Shown here: piece after piece, positions 10,832 to 20,861 of the stretch
How positions within the stretch are numbered: the stretch's first letter is position 1
Layout of the letters: every line of letters begins with the position of its first letter
Translations under genes and position numbers: made by a program
Notes under the pieces: model-generated
Seen by the model: the letters and a program-made list of their open reading frames with translations, nothing else
The model's database searches: none
What the model was told of the DNA's origin: nothing
From: Clavelina lepadiformis
Lineage: Eukaryota; Chordata; Ascidiacea; Aplousobranchia; Clavelinidae
NCBI RefSeq assembly: GCF_947623445.1
Contig: NC_135241.1
Location: 6,016,501 to 6,080,500, forward strand
Reading direction: 5' to 3'
DNA length: 64,000 bases

Positions 10832-12714
10832 ATGGAAAGTTGGATTGGAAAAGTAGCTTTAGTCACTGGTGCATTAGCTGCTATTGTAAAAAAAACTTGT
10901 TGAAAATGGAATGGAAGTGGTTGGTTGTGCTCGAAATTTAAAGGAATTAAATGAGATAGCATCAAAAGTCAATAAAGCTGGCCCTGGTCATATGTATCCT
11001 TACAAATGTGATTTAGTTGATGAAAATCAAATCCTAACTGTTTTTGAATACATTAAAAAACAATTTGGAACGATTCACATTTGCATAAATAACGATGCAG
11101 TTACTGAGGTTTGTTCCTTTCAATGGTAAGATATTTAGGCTACTTCAAATCTAGAGTTTTAATAGTCTGATTAGTATGTAATGATTTTTGCAGCATTTGA
11201 AAGAAATGATCAATGTTAACATTCTTGCCTTGTGCATTGCAACTCGAGAAGCAATCACTTTGATGAAAAACACAAATGTAGATGATGGACACATTGTCAA
11301 CATTAACGGCAACGCAGGCACAAGATCTGTTTTGAGACATTTTATTCGGCTACAAAATATGCTGTTACAGCGCTCACGGAGGGTTTACGACAAGAGCTAC
11401 GTGCTGCAAATAGCCGCATTCGTGCAACTGCTATTTCGCCTGGCCTAGTGAAGACAGAACTAATGTATCGGTAATGGTATGATCTCAATATTTCTACTTT
11501 AAAGAGATGAAAATGTGAATAAGGTACCTGTGCCTAATAAGGCCCATTGCTCATATTTCGCAAACCCTTGCAAATAAATGAAAAGTTTTATCCCTATATA
11601 AAAACTAATATAAATTCATGATGGTTTACCAGATTTCATCCTTGTCACGTGATCAACCGATTCGCTAGACTAGACCACAACAAAAATTTGATATTTGCAT
11701 TTAAGGTGGTTTTGTTAATTTAGAAAAAAGGTAAGTGAGAATTTGGCCTGTTAAATGAACTGTTGTCAGCCGGCTGAAGTTTTCATGTAACAACCAACTT
11801 AGTATTGAAAAGGATAATGCACTTTTTTTGCTAAAATTTTTCTGATAATAAAAATGTGACATTTTTTTCGTGGATGCCACATGCGCCTATAATAAGGCCC
11901 ATGCAAGATGCTTGATGGTTGAAGATGGTTGATCCCCCCCAAAAAAGAAAAAAGGTCTTTGCTACAAAATATGCCAGAAAAGTACCAAAAATTGCTCAAA
12001 TAAATTTGAACTGCCCAAAAATTGCCTATTTAATGACGGTTAGGGGGGCCGGTGATCCCTCGCCTGCTGCACCTATGCTGATGGGTCACATTCCTTTAAG
12101 TTTTCAACCCACGTTTGTTGGTCGTTGTCTTACACAAATTGGTGGTTGCTGTCTTGTTTTATTTGCTTAATACGATTTTTCAGCTATGTTTTAAATCAAA
12201 ATACTCACAAAATTAGTGGGCCTTATTAGGAGCCTTTGCTCCTAATAAGGCCCTTTTTGGAATTTTTAATTTCTTTATTTTGGGGGTTTGTCAGGTATTG
12301 TGGTTTTAATATGTTGTAGTCATATACCCTCACTAATAGAATACGATTTTTCACTCTATTCTCATTTGTGGTTCTTGAGTTATTTTCAAAAAAGTGTTAG
12401 GTGGGCTTTATTTGGTACAGGTACCTTATTTTATGACAATTAGTTTTATATAAACCTATGCTTGCATCTTTTAAAACAGTTTGTTTATTCGATGGTTGTA
12501 GGCAAAAACTAATCTCAAACGTTGTGATAAAAACTTTAGGCTATAATATAACAGAATGCACAAAGATGATTCACGAAGTGTAGACGAGTTGTATGCCACA
12601 AAGCCTTTTCTACAACCTGATGATGTTGTCAATGCAGTGTTATTTGCCATTACATCTCCATCACACGTGGAAATCAATGATATGCGTATAAGACCAACCG
12701 GACAATTGAACTGA
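10832..12714 (+). pseudogene. DHRS11-like SDR2 pseudogene
   Basis: A decayed copy of the SDR4/SDR5 type. Exon 1 (10832-11108) has lost the part coding for the TGASxGIG loop, with a frame change right after, and the last dozen codons before the donor. Exon 2 (11194-11470) keeps NINGNAG but loses one base in the following GGGCAC run, so the YSATK region is out of frame. Exon 3 (12555-12714) is still open and ends in the usual IRPTGQLN. A 905-bp DNA element sits in intron 2. About 300 bp upstream are also paralogous to the regions before SDR4 and SDR5, including the TTTCGCTTCTAAAA block just before the ATG. Not expected to make an enzyme. Confidence 0.9.
11522..12426. mobile_element. non-autonomous DNA transposon in SDR2 intron 2 (TA target)
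   Basis: Terminal inverted repeats are AGGTACCTGTGCCTAATAAG on the left and AGGTACCTGTACCAAATAAA (inverse) on the right, flanked by TA on both sides. SDR4 and SDR5 introns provide the uninterrupted version (about 37390 and 45880), so the 905-bp insertion is directly visible. TA duplication suggests the Tc1/mariner-pogo group. An internal palindrome around 12218-12255 repeats the GGGCCTTATTAGGAGC motif in both orientations, echoing the termini. No transposase; the 11919-12170 ORF has no recognisable family. Confidence 0.8.
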
Positions 12715-13344
12715 AGAGAAATATCGTAGACTATTGCAGCTAATGGGCTTAGTATTAAAATTAATCGAACTGATAATTAATCGTAAAGTAATAAACTGCC
12801 ATGTATTTAAACACGCAGACGCTTGTAAAGGACGGTAATCAACGAAAGAGTTTAAATTAAACGAGAAATCGAAAGATGGCCTGGCCGCCAACTGAACTGC
12901 CCCCAGAGATGAGGCTTGAGAAGAAACAACAACAAGCGGAAATAAAAAATGCAATGGCAAATAAATCCGGAAAGTGTTAGTAGGTTTGACTTACAGTTCA
13001 TTTCTATTTTATGACTTATGTATCGGTTAACATAGTCACGTGGCATTTGTATATCACTGTTGGCTTGCGCTTCCATCGTAAACCAGTTAGTAAATGCCGA
13101 GCATTTGAAAAGAACTCAATAATAAAACATGATGCCTGCCTGTTTCATTGAATAGCCTTTTGCAAGCAACGTGCCAATCAAAACCGAAATGCAAAGCAAT
13201 TTACCGGTTCCTTCACCGATGGTGATGAAGGGAAAAGATCAAGGAAACTGGACCTACTTCAAAGAGTAGCGGGTCAATTAGGAAATTGCATCTGGGTTGA
13301 AACGGAAGACAGCTGAAGTTTGCGTTGCAACGTTTTTGGTCATC
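12715..13344. other. intergenic, no gene seen
   Basis: AT-rich region following the SDR2 pseudogene. ORFs on both strands resemble nothing I know. No repeat structure noticed. Confidence 0.4.
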
Positions 13345-13345
13345 A

Positions 13346-13800
13346 GAGGTGGGTAATACCGCCATGCTATAGTACCGAGTTACTGTACCGCGGTACTTTT
13401 TCAGTACCGATTCCGAGATCCTCGGCACTTTTTTCTACATTAAGTTCCGAATCTCTATGACAAATTACTTTTTTCAAGAATTTATAAGTTATTTCCGGTA
13501 GTCGGTAATTTAAAAATGAATAGGCCTACTTCAAGGTTTTGAGAAGTATGTTTTTTTAAACTCCATTTTAACTAAAGTTAGTGCCATTTACAGCGCCAAA
13601 GCGTGAGTTTACATATTTTTTGACCTGCAGTGACCTTTAGCGGCTTCATAATATCTGAAAAATTGCACTTGCAATAAAATCCGCTTTCTAAAAAGTGTCG
13701 GCAAAGTATCAAACTATTTTTTGAAATAGTACCGAATACCGGAACCGTCGGTACAGTCTTTGCCAAGTACCGGCACCGTTACCGTTGATACCTCGAAAGT
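13346..13800. mobile_element. hAT-like MITE of the GGTACC-rich family (degraded)
   Basis: The left end CAGAGGTGGGTAATACCG, followed by CTATAGTACCGAGTTACTGT, matches in inverse the right end of the complete copy at 44029-44462. Near the right side ACGGTAACGG and GGTTCCGGTATTCG blocks match that copy's left part in inverse. The family is marked by repeated GGTAC/GTACC motifs. The right end is worn. Confidence 0.65.
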
Positions 13801-14627
13801 AACAACTTTTTGTCAGTGAAGGATGCTACCAAGCCTACCAGAAGTTTTGTGACGATTACGTCACGACTCACGAGTTGTTTTCGAGATGTTTGGAATTTAA
13901 TTTGGGATCTTGTAATTCAGTTGTTTATCAGACTTGAGTTTTCCTTAATGACGTCAGATAAATTACCTCGCTTGAACTGGTGTGCCATATATATATCGAT
14001 GCAATGCAATCTTCCCTTTTTACGTGATTGGTTTCACTGGTTATTACAGCGCAATGTAACATTCAGTAAGCTTTGCCCGAAGGTGGAAGCCTTCGTGTCT
14101 GATAATTAATAAAATGGGAACTTTATCATTTAGTAATATGCATAAACAGAATTCAAGCAACTAACAGCATAGTCACGCAATTTGAGAAATGAAAACTCAT
14201 ATCATCGAAGCAGAAGTAAAACAAGTTATCAACCATCAATCGTCCTCGCTCATATTCAAACAATTACCGCCAGCATATGCGGTCATTATGACGGATGAGT
14301 TTGTTGTGTAATAGTTCACACGAGTAGTACACAAACGAACATATTTCTTTGTCATAGTTTTTTTGACCGGGGACGAGAAGAAAGAAATCCAAGCAATAAA
14401 GGACGTTTTGAAGTACACTTCAAGGCACCGTGCATGCTTGTAAAGGGGCGTAATTTCTTTGTTTGTTTTAATAACTTATAATGTAAAATTACTAAAATCA
14501 GAATTAATGAAAGGATCCCGGATGGTGCTTCCTGAAATTTTTTATGTTACTTCAGTATGCTTTGGGCTATTATTTCATGAAATCATCGTAAAATCACATA
14601 TCTCTAACTTTTGTGATAAAATTTTAA
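13801..14627. other. intergenic, no gene seen
   Basis: No credible coding sequence. Open frames at 13810-14109 and 14459-14728 have no recognisable family. Confidence 0.4.
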
Positions 14628-14880
14628 AGGGAACACTGCAATTTTGGGGCAAATTTCAGAAAGTTAAATTTCCTCAATCTTCAACGACCATTTATGCTAA
14701 CCTAAACATCCGACCTGCGGGTTTTTGATACGCCACTTGCTAAGATAATCCCCGCACTTACAAACAACACCGGCCATGCAGGCCTCTGATTGGTCTAACT
14801 CTAACAAACTTGTTTTCACCATTACGTAGAACGTCCAACAAAACCAAGAAAATCGCAAAATTTCAGCAAATAAGGTTCCT
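14628..14880. mobile_element. TTAA-flanked MITE
   Basis: A 253-bp unit begins AGGGAACACTGCAATTTTG and ends AATAAGGTTCCT (inverse AGGAACCTTATT). It is flanked directly by TTAA at 14624-14627 and 14881-14884. TTAA duplication points to the piggyBac or Kolobok groups. No coding capacity. Confidence 0.7.
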
Positions 14881-14885
14881 TTAAG

Positions 14886-15165
14886 CCGGATGTGAATGCC
14901 ACCTACGAAAGATATGTGTTCAATTTGTGTGATCAAGAAGATTATGAGACAGTAGATCAGTACGTTAGTAGACTGCTGGAGTTAAAGCAACTCCTGTGAA
15001 TTCGAAAATTTGTGTAATACCTTAATGAAAGATGCAATTGTAATTGAAACGAAGAACAACGTCTACTGCAAAATGACGCTTAGTTCAACTTTAACAAGGG
15101 TATATCAATTTATGAGAAAACGCAAAAGCAACCACTTTGCATTGCAACAAATGCAAAGAAAGCTC
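14886..15165 (+). mobile_element. Gypsy-type LTR retroelement fossil, gag fragment
   Basis: A short stretch on + resembles the gag region of Gypsy/Ty3-like retroelements (motif NLCDQEDYETVDQYV, cf. the usual NQ..E..DQYV pattern). No LTRs, pol or other parts are seen nearby. It is a small, broken, old fragment. Confidence 0.6.
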
Positions 15166-15391
15166 TGATTGTTCCGTACCCCCTCTGCAAAACAGATAAA
15201 CGAAACGCCCGAGAAGTTTCCATCACCATGTCGCCGGTCGTGAAATTTTCAACTCAATAAAATTTGTCCGTATAAATGTTTAATTTATTGACATTGCAAT
15301 ATAATCCAATTCCGCTAAAGACTAGAACAACATCACAAAACGTTTTGAGAAGGTCCAAATTAGACTGGGTTACAGTATAAGATTAATAATA

Positions 15392-17466
15392 ACACTGGCC
15401 AACAAAAAAATTTTGGCATGGAAGGTAAGAACGATTTTAGGGTATATCAGGGGCGCTGAGCTCGAAAATGCCATTAGTTTTTGCAAATTGGCTCTAGTTT
15501 TTAAGACATTAGCGAATTTCGATATTTTTGGTACCTTTTAATTTTGAACGTAGGTTGCATTTTATCTTAAGGAACAGCCTATATTAAATGTTGTTGTAAG
15601 TCTATCTGCACTAAAACCACAAGAATGAGCAAAAGCTAAAGACACAATGAGATTAACTAAAAGAAGAGGTGCTGCATAAGTCTATTCTTTTCCTTATATT
15701 CAACACAAAAAATGCCCCATTTATTCGTCTTTTCAACAGATTTTCTTAACATATTGCAATGTGTGAGACTAAGCTTCCAATACCACATTAAAACTTGCTT
15801 GAAGTGAACAATAAATAGCAGTAATTTGGTAATAATAAACCAAGTATGCCTAAGCCAACACCAGAAAGACGACAATTTGTAAAAACAGACGAAATAAACA
15901 AGCAATCAATTTTTTTATTTGCCACGGAGTATTCAAAACAAAACACTATACGAAGAAATATACCCATCTCAGGATGTGCATTAGTGAAGTTCCTAGATGC
16001 ACTCTAGTTAATTACTCAAATTAGCTTAAAGTCATCTGCAGGAAAGTTCTCTTGTACGACTTTCGCCTGTAGTTTGGTTGTGGACAGTTTCGCATTAGGC
16101 ACCAGCAGTAATCTGCCATCATGTGAGTATCACATCTACCTTGATATCCTCATCTATTAATTTGATATCTTGGTGAAACCTTTCACCTTGTTCCTCACTC
16201 ATATTTCCAAGGTTTTCAGAGAAGCGATCCAAGTAACTAAATAGATAGTGAACTTTTATGTTCATCCTTGATCCAAGAGCTTGAAAGTTTGTAAGCTTTA
16301 CTTCTAGGAGATCCACATTCCACATAGTTGCTTGCTTTTGTGCTTCCAAGAAATCCTTTTACAACTGCAACGAAAGAGTGCCAGGCTGCCTTCTCAACTT
16401 CAGTCATATGTGATGGAAAAACTTAATATTAAATTAATTTTCGTATTTGTGGCCCATCAAAAATTCCTCCTTTCATCGTTTCAATACTAAGACCAGGAAA
16501 TACTTTGCACAGGTGATCAAAACAAGCACCATCTTTATCTAATATAAGGCCTTGACAAATTGTTTCATCAAACCCAGTTTGATGTGCAATGTGAGTAAAA
16601 TGATGCGATCACAAATGACCAAAGGTTCATTTACAATGTTTTTATCTTCGTGCACAAGCTGTTCACGTATGGGCCATTCCTTTTTAATCCAGCGTTGATC
16701 AGTGGCCCGACTATCCTAGTAACAAATAAAGCAGGGATACTTGGTGTAGCCGCCTTGTTGTCCTAAGAGAAAGTTGAACATTTTCAAATCAACGCATATC
16801 TCCCAGTTATGCTCAGTATAAGAAAGTTTCTTCAAGATCATCTTTACACTTTGGTAGTGTTCCTTTAAAACGACTGAGTGGCCAATTGGAACACCTGCAA
16901 ACTTATTTTCGTTGTGAAGTAGCACACATTTCAAGCCTTTTTTGGAGCTGTCAATGAATGACCTCCATTCTTCTGGTTTATACTCAAGTAGACCCATAGT
17001 TGAAAGAAGTCCTTCGATGTTTTTACAGTACACAAAATTATCTTCTTGAGAGAAAAATTGCATTAACATTTCTTCTCTGTCCCGGTAAAACGTTATTTTT
17101 GTTGCCGAATCAAGAATGTTATGCTATGTGTTGATGTTAAGGCTTATGTTAGTGCTTGATGGGAGATGATATAAACTAATCTAAGGTCTTATTTACCTCT
17201 CAAGCGAGAAATTTGTGCCAGACAACTCAACATTTGGGCAAAACTAAATAGTTGCTTCACATGGCTTCAGTTTTTGTTAACCTACGTTACTCACTAGCAT
17301 ACATTTGTAACTTTTCATGGCGTATTTAGGAAAAAGCAATATCTCAAAAACTAGAGCCAATTCAGCAAAAGTAATGGCATTTTCGGACTCAGCGCCCCTG
17401 ATATACCCCTAAATCGATCTAACATATCATGCCTTTTGAAAAAAAATTTTTTTTATTGGCCTGTGT
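15392..17466 (-). mobile_element. TE-A1: DNA transposon with ACACWGGCC ends, decayed transposase
   Basis: Inverted repeats of about 110-120 bp frame a 2.07-kb unit. The left arm starts ACACTGGCCAAC and includes GGGTATATCAGGGGCGCTGA and TTGGCTCTAGTTTTTAAGA. The right arm is its inverse (ACACAGGCCAAT..., GGGGCGCTGAGTCCGAAAAT, GGCTCTAGTTTTTGAGATAT). On -, pieces of one transposase remain: 16716-17069 (KPEEWRSFIDSSKKGLK, IPIGHSV-like, EICVDLKMFNFLLGQQGGYT) and 16119-16349 (NMSEEQGERFHQDIK). This protein family recurs in arthropods and cnidarians under hypothetical names; I cannot assign its superfamily. TE-A2 at 33538 is a relative. Frames are broken; no clean target duplication seen. Confidence 0.75.
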
Positions 17467-17540
17467 AATGAGTTACTTTGGGCGTCAAACCGTAGGCAGT
17501 ATACACAGTTTTTCTGAGTCAAATTTTTATGCCGTGTAAC
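17467..17540. other. short spacer between TE-A1 and P element
   Basis: Seventy-four bases of unassigned sequence whose last eight (CGTGTAAC, 17533-17540) are the left target duplication of the P element. Confidence 0.7.
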
Positions 17541-20364
17541 CATAGACACCTTAAATAGAAGGACTGGTAACTTCTATGCTCGGTATCTGGAACTTGGGTC
17601 CCAAGTTGGAACTTGGGTCCCATCATAATTTGTGTCAAATACATGGTAAAACCTTCATTCTGGTGTCTCTTGGGGGGTTTTGAAGGGTGAGGAATTACTT
17701 TTTCATACTTTTAACCTTCTACAAGGTCATCTGAAGGTCATCTAAAGGTCAAATCACGAAAAAATAGTCCAAAATCACTCAAAATATTGCATATTTTCTC
17801 ACTTAAACAACTGAAACACACAGTATGTTCCCCTGTGACTGAATTAAAATGTATTCATGGACAGTTTAGCCTGAATATTTCAACACGAACAATGAAATTT
17901 GTGAAACAACAATAAAAAACAACAACAAACAACAATGAAATTTGTAGAAATGAGTAATCAAAATACTTGTTGGCATACTAAAGATACTTGTTCAGTTTTT
18001 AGTAGAGAGTTTTTCTTTTCTTCTCAAACAGCCGAGTTGTCTTTCTTTGTCACTGTTGTCAAGCACAAATGCTTTCAAAAGAATGTTTGATAAAGTAAGA
18101 CATGCTCCTTGAATTACAACCATTGGACTATCAATACGACGCAAAGCATGGCTGAGATGAGCTCGGCAGCAATGCAAGTTGCACTTACCAAACAGTTTAT
18201 AGGCTGAGTGTACAAAATGTACTGTTGAGAGTAGAGGTACAGTTAGTCCACCTCTATTTAAGTTTGTGAGAAACTCCGAATTAATCCGATGGTCGTCATC
18301 ATTTTCAGTTTCGATACACAAGATATTAGCTGGATATTTGCGTTCCAAATATCCAGCTAGAAAAATACATTTATGCTTGACACTGTCATTAGATTGCACT
18401 AGGTCTTCAGTGTCAGCAATGGTGATGTCAAATTGATCATCATCAATGCAAATGTTAGAGGTGCAAGGCACATCATGAGACTCGCACGGAGTTGACTCAT
18501 ATTTTAAAAGTGCATGGAGATTTTTGGTTTTTGCAGCTGCCTTGATATCTACAATGTCAATATAGAAATTACCTCCACTGCGTTGTCTGGCTTGACCAAA
18601 GAACTTTTCAAGGGCCTCATCAGCAAACACACCAGGTAGAACGTAGATGAAGTTGTGCTGAGTCAGTAGCAACTCTGCGGCTTCGATGTTAGCGTCAATG
18701 AAGACTTTACCAGGGCCATGTAATTTACCATAAACTGCAACATTTGTATTGCAATTATCACCTACACAAGAAATTATACTACCACCAGCATTTTTTACCG
18801 CTACTAGAGCTTCCAATATAATTTTCTTGAGTTGATCTGAATTAAGTTTTGCAACAGGGTAAATGCGTAGTATATATCTAGGGCCACCAAAATGGCAGAC
18901 AACTTCAATCACCAAAGCATCTGTTGCAAGAACTTCGGTATCACCAGAACCATTTTGCGCATAACCAACAACACGACCACCTGAGTACCTAAGTGTTTCT
19001 GTGAGCTTCACTTCATCAAAAAGAATGTTGACGAGACACTGCTGAGGTTGAAGCTTTTGGAAAAGTTGCTCTAAGTTTTCATCATGGAAACTACAGGAGA
19101 GTAGTTTTTTCAACAGTTCCACTCTCGGTAAAACAATTGAACCGGACTTTCGTACCATTTTATATGCAGCTGGAGAAATGTTATGAAGTTCGGCAGCAAG
19201 AATATAAAGATTTTTGTCAAAACGTCGACCTTCTGGAGGAGTGAGCAGTAACTGTAACTGAGCATAAATAAACTGGAAATGAGGCGAATCAGAACAACTC
19301 ATGCTATTCAATTCCTCTACAGCACTTTTTAGATAGTCTGTATCTTTGAATTCATACTCAGTAATGCATGACAGAATTTTGTCTAACTGTGACCATTTAC
19401 TAAGAAGGCTATTCTTTTGCAGACAACCAGCTTTGAAAAAATATGTTTTAGGTATGTCCTTTCCATTTTTCTCAACACATTTAAGATGCAAAAATCCAAA
19501 TGACGATTGAACGCATTGAAAATGAAGAAATTGAATAACAGAACGTCCTTTTGCATCAGTTTTAGAAATGTAAATGTCATCACTATCACAAAAAAAAAGA
19601 TGATCCTTTGAGAAATGCTGCTTGATTTCATTACAAAAAGAAAAAAAGTCAGCTATCTTATCCAGGCCTTCAGTACGGAATCGTTCCTTTTCAGCTCTCA
19701 CCTCTGCTGAAGCAGTTCTAGGCCTAGTTCTGGGTGCTGAGGAGACCTGCTTTAAGCATGACTTTAAAACTCCAGGGAAAATGGACGGTGGTTGGCTTGG
19801 TCTTTTTCCACCTTTAACTGAAATCCATTTACAGTCAAAATGATTAGCACAAGCATAGATCTGCTTAAGCTGTAGCAAACTAGAACGTTCATTTGGCATG
19901 GCATCAATCCAGCGGTTTCGTTCTACTTCATCAGTTGGAAATGATACCACTTTAGAGTACGGTTCCTCCCTGTAATTGCCTCGACAACCATATACATTAC
20001 ATTTCTTAGGCATTGTGTGTTATTAACAGAGACCCCTGAAAAAACTTTGTTCCGATTATGAAATAGAAAAAAAGAAAAGTTGCTTTAAAAAATTACCCTA
20101 CTCTATCGGCATTGCCATAGCCTATAATTGGTTTCATCGTCACATGTGCTTATTTATCAGCTATTGAAGCAGTTAGAAAGCTTTAAAGTCACATATGCTT
20201 GTCTGCATGCCTTATTTTAAATATTTATACAGTTCTTTTCCAAAATTCAAAAGATTCGCGGCACACCTGAGAATCTGTGACGGCGCACTAGTATCTGTGA
20301 TTGGTACCCAAGTTCCGTAACCCGAGAGTGCGAGTTACTAGTCCTTCTATTTAAGGTGTCTATG
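17541..20364 (-). mobile_element. P element, apparently complete, with 8-bp target duplication
   Basis: The 2,824-bp element is bounded by CATAGACACCTTAAATAGAA (17541) and its exact inverse at 20364. The repeat extends to about 32 bp with a single mismatch (GGACTGGTAACT versus GGACTAGTAACT). The 8-bp duplication CGTGTAAC lies on both sides (17533-17540, 20365-20372), the size used by P elements. Subterminal GGAACTTGGGTNCC boxes occur twice on the left (17589 and 17608) and once on the right (20303-20316, inverse). The left pair forms a perfect 17-bp palindrome (17591-17607). A single uninterrupted transposase ORF fills the interior. Identical duplications, nearly identical ends and an open ORF indicate a recent insertion. 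Confidence 0.93.
17992..20013 (-). CDS. P-element transposase with N-terminal THAP domain (THAP9-like)
   Basis: An intronless 673-aa protein. Residues 1-85 form a THAP zinc finger: CNVYGC supplies the first Cys pair, YACANHF the C-x2-H half, and PSIFPG resembles the closing THAP box. A basic/coiled linker follows. The RNase H-like core is recognisable from FDEVKL (first acidic position), GYAQNGSG, VGDNCNTN (second acidic region) and ALEKFFGQARQRSGGN, which matches the P/THAP9 pattern near the third acidic position. It would bind the element's subterminal boxes and cut and paste the element, using GTP as cofactor in the Drosophila protein. It is shorter than the 751-aa Drosophila transposase, and the extreme C-terminus (ERQLGCLRRKEKLSTKN) may be trimmed. 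No frame break seen. Confidence 0.92.
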   Translation of the reverse strand: MPKKCNVYGCRGNYREEPYSKVVSFPTDEVERNRWIDAMPNERSSLLQLKQIYACANHFDCKWISVKGGKRPSQPPSIFPGVLKSCLKQVSSAPRTRPRTASAEVRAEKERFRTEGLDKIADFFSFCNEIKQHFSKDHLFFCDSDDIYISKTDAKGRSVIQFLHFQCVQSSFGFLHLKCVEKNGKDIPKTYFFKAGCLQKNSLLSKWSQLDKILSCITEYEFKDTDYLKSAVEELNSMSCSDSPHFQFIYAQLQLLLTPPEGRRFDKNLYILAAELHNISPAAYKMVRKSGSIVLPRVELLKKLLSCSFHDENLEQLFQKLQPQQCLVNILFDEVKLTETLRYSGGRVVGYAQNGSGDTEVLATDALVIEVVCHFGGPRYILRIYPVAKLNSDQLKKIILEALVAVKNAGGSIISCVGDNCNTNVAVYGKLHGPGKVFIDANIEAAELLLTQHNFIYVLPGVFADEALEKFFGQARQRSGGNFYIDIVDIKAAAKTKNLHALLKYESTPCESHDVPCTSNICIDDDQFDITIADTEDLVQSNDSVKHKCIFLAGYLERKYPANILCIETENDDDHRINSEFLTNLNRGGLTVPLLSTVHFVHSAYKLFGKCNLHCCRAHLSHALRRIDSPMVVIQGACLTLSNILLKAFVLDNSDKERQLGCLRRKEKLSTKN

Positions 20365-20372
20365 CGTGTAAC

Positions 20373-20485
20373 TCACTTATTAAGCCAGGATTTCTCCACT
20401 CGGGCCCCATGACCCCTGATTGGGGCCATGTGCAGTGGTGTCACTAGTGAGCTATAGTGTAGTACTGCAGCAGGAGGCAATAGGG
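20373..20485. other. spacer between P element and hAT MITE
   Basis: Unassigned 113 bp. CAGTGGTGTCACTAGTGAGC at about 20431 looks hAT-terminus-like but has no partner. GCAGGAGG (20470-20477) may be the left target duplication of the foldback element; CAATAGGG (20478-20485) is that of the MITE. Confidence 0.5.
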
Positions 20486-20812
20486 CAGAGGTCGGGAACC
20501 TATGGCTCGCGAGCCAGATGTGGCTCTTTTCATGATGGCATCTGGCTCGCAGATAAATCTAAGCTGGTATTTCTTAGCTCGATTGTTACGAATAAAACTT
20601 TTTCTGTAATTTTAAGTCTCATTAACAGTAAGAAACATGTTATTAAAGAGTAAATTCAGGTATTTACCGTAGTCTAAAGTTGTTGGTTTTGCTTAAAAAT
20701 GAACACGTTAGTTGCATTAATTGTTGAAAAATATTATATGGCTCTCACGGAAATACAATTAAAAATATGTAGCTTTCATGGCTCCCTTAGCCAAAAAGGT
20801 TCCCGACCCCTG
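20486..20812. mobile_element. hAT MITE (CAGAGGTCGGGAACC), 8-bp duplication
   Basis: 327-bp element beginning CAGAGGTCGGGAACCTATGG and ending GGTTCCCGACCCCTG, with CTCGCGAGCCAGATGTGGCT near the left end. The 8-bp duplication CAATAGGG is present at 20478-20485 and 20813-20820. It lies right at the left tip of the foldback element. Confidence 0.9.
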
Positions 20813-20861
20813 CAATAGGGGAAGTGATCCATTTATGACCTGCAAGCCAGGCTTCTAATTC

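Noticed and set aside
12661-13076. Overlapping ORFs on - after SDR2
   Set aside because: No similarity to any family, partly antisense to SDR2 exon 3, no splice support.
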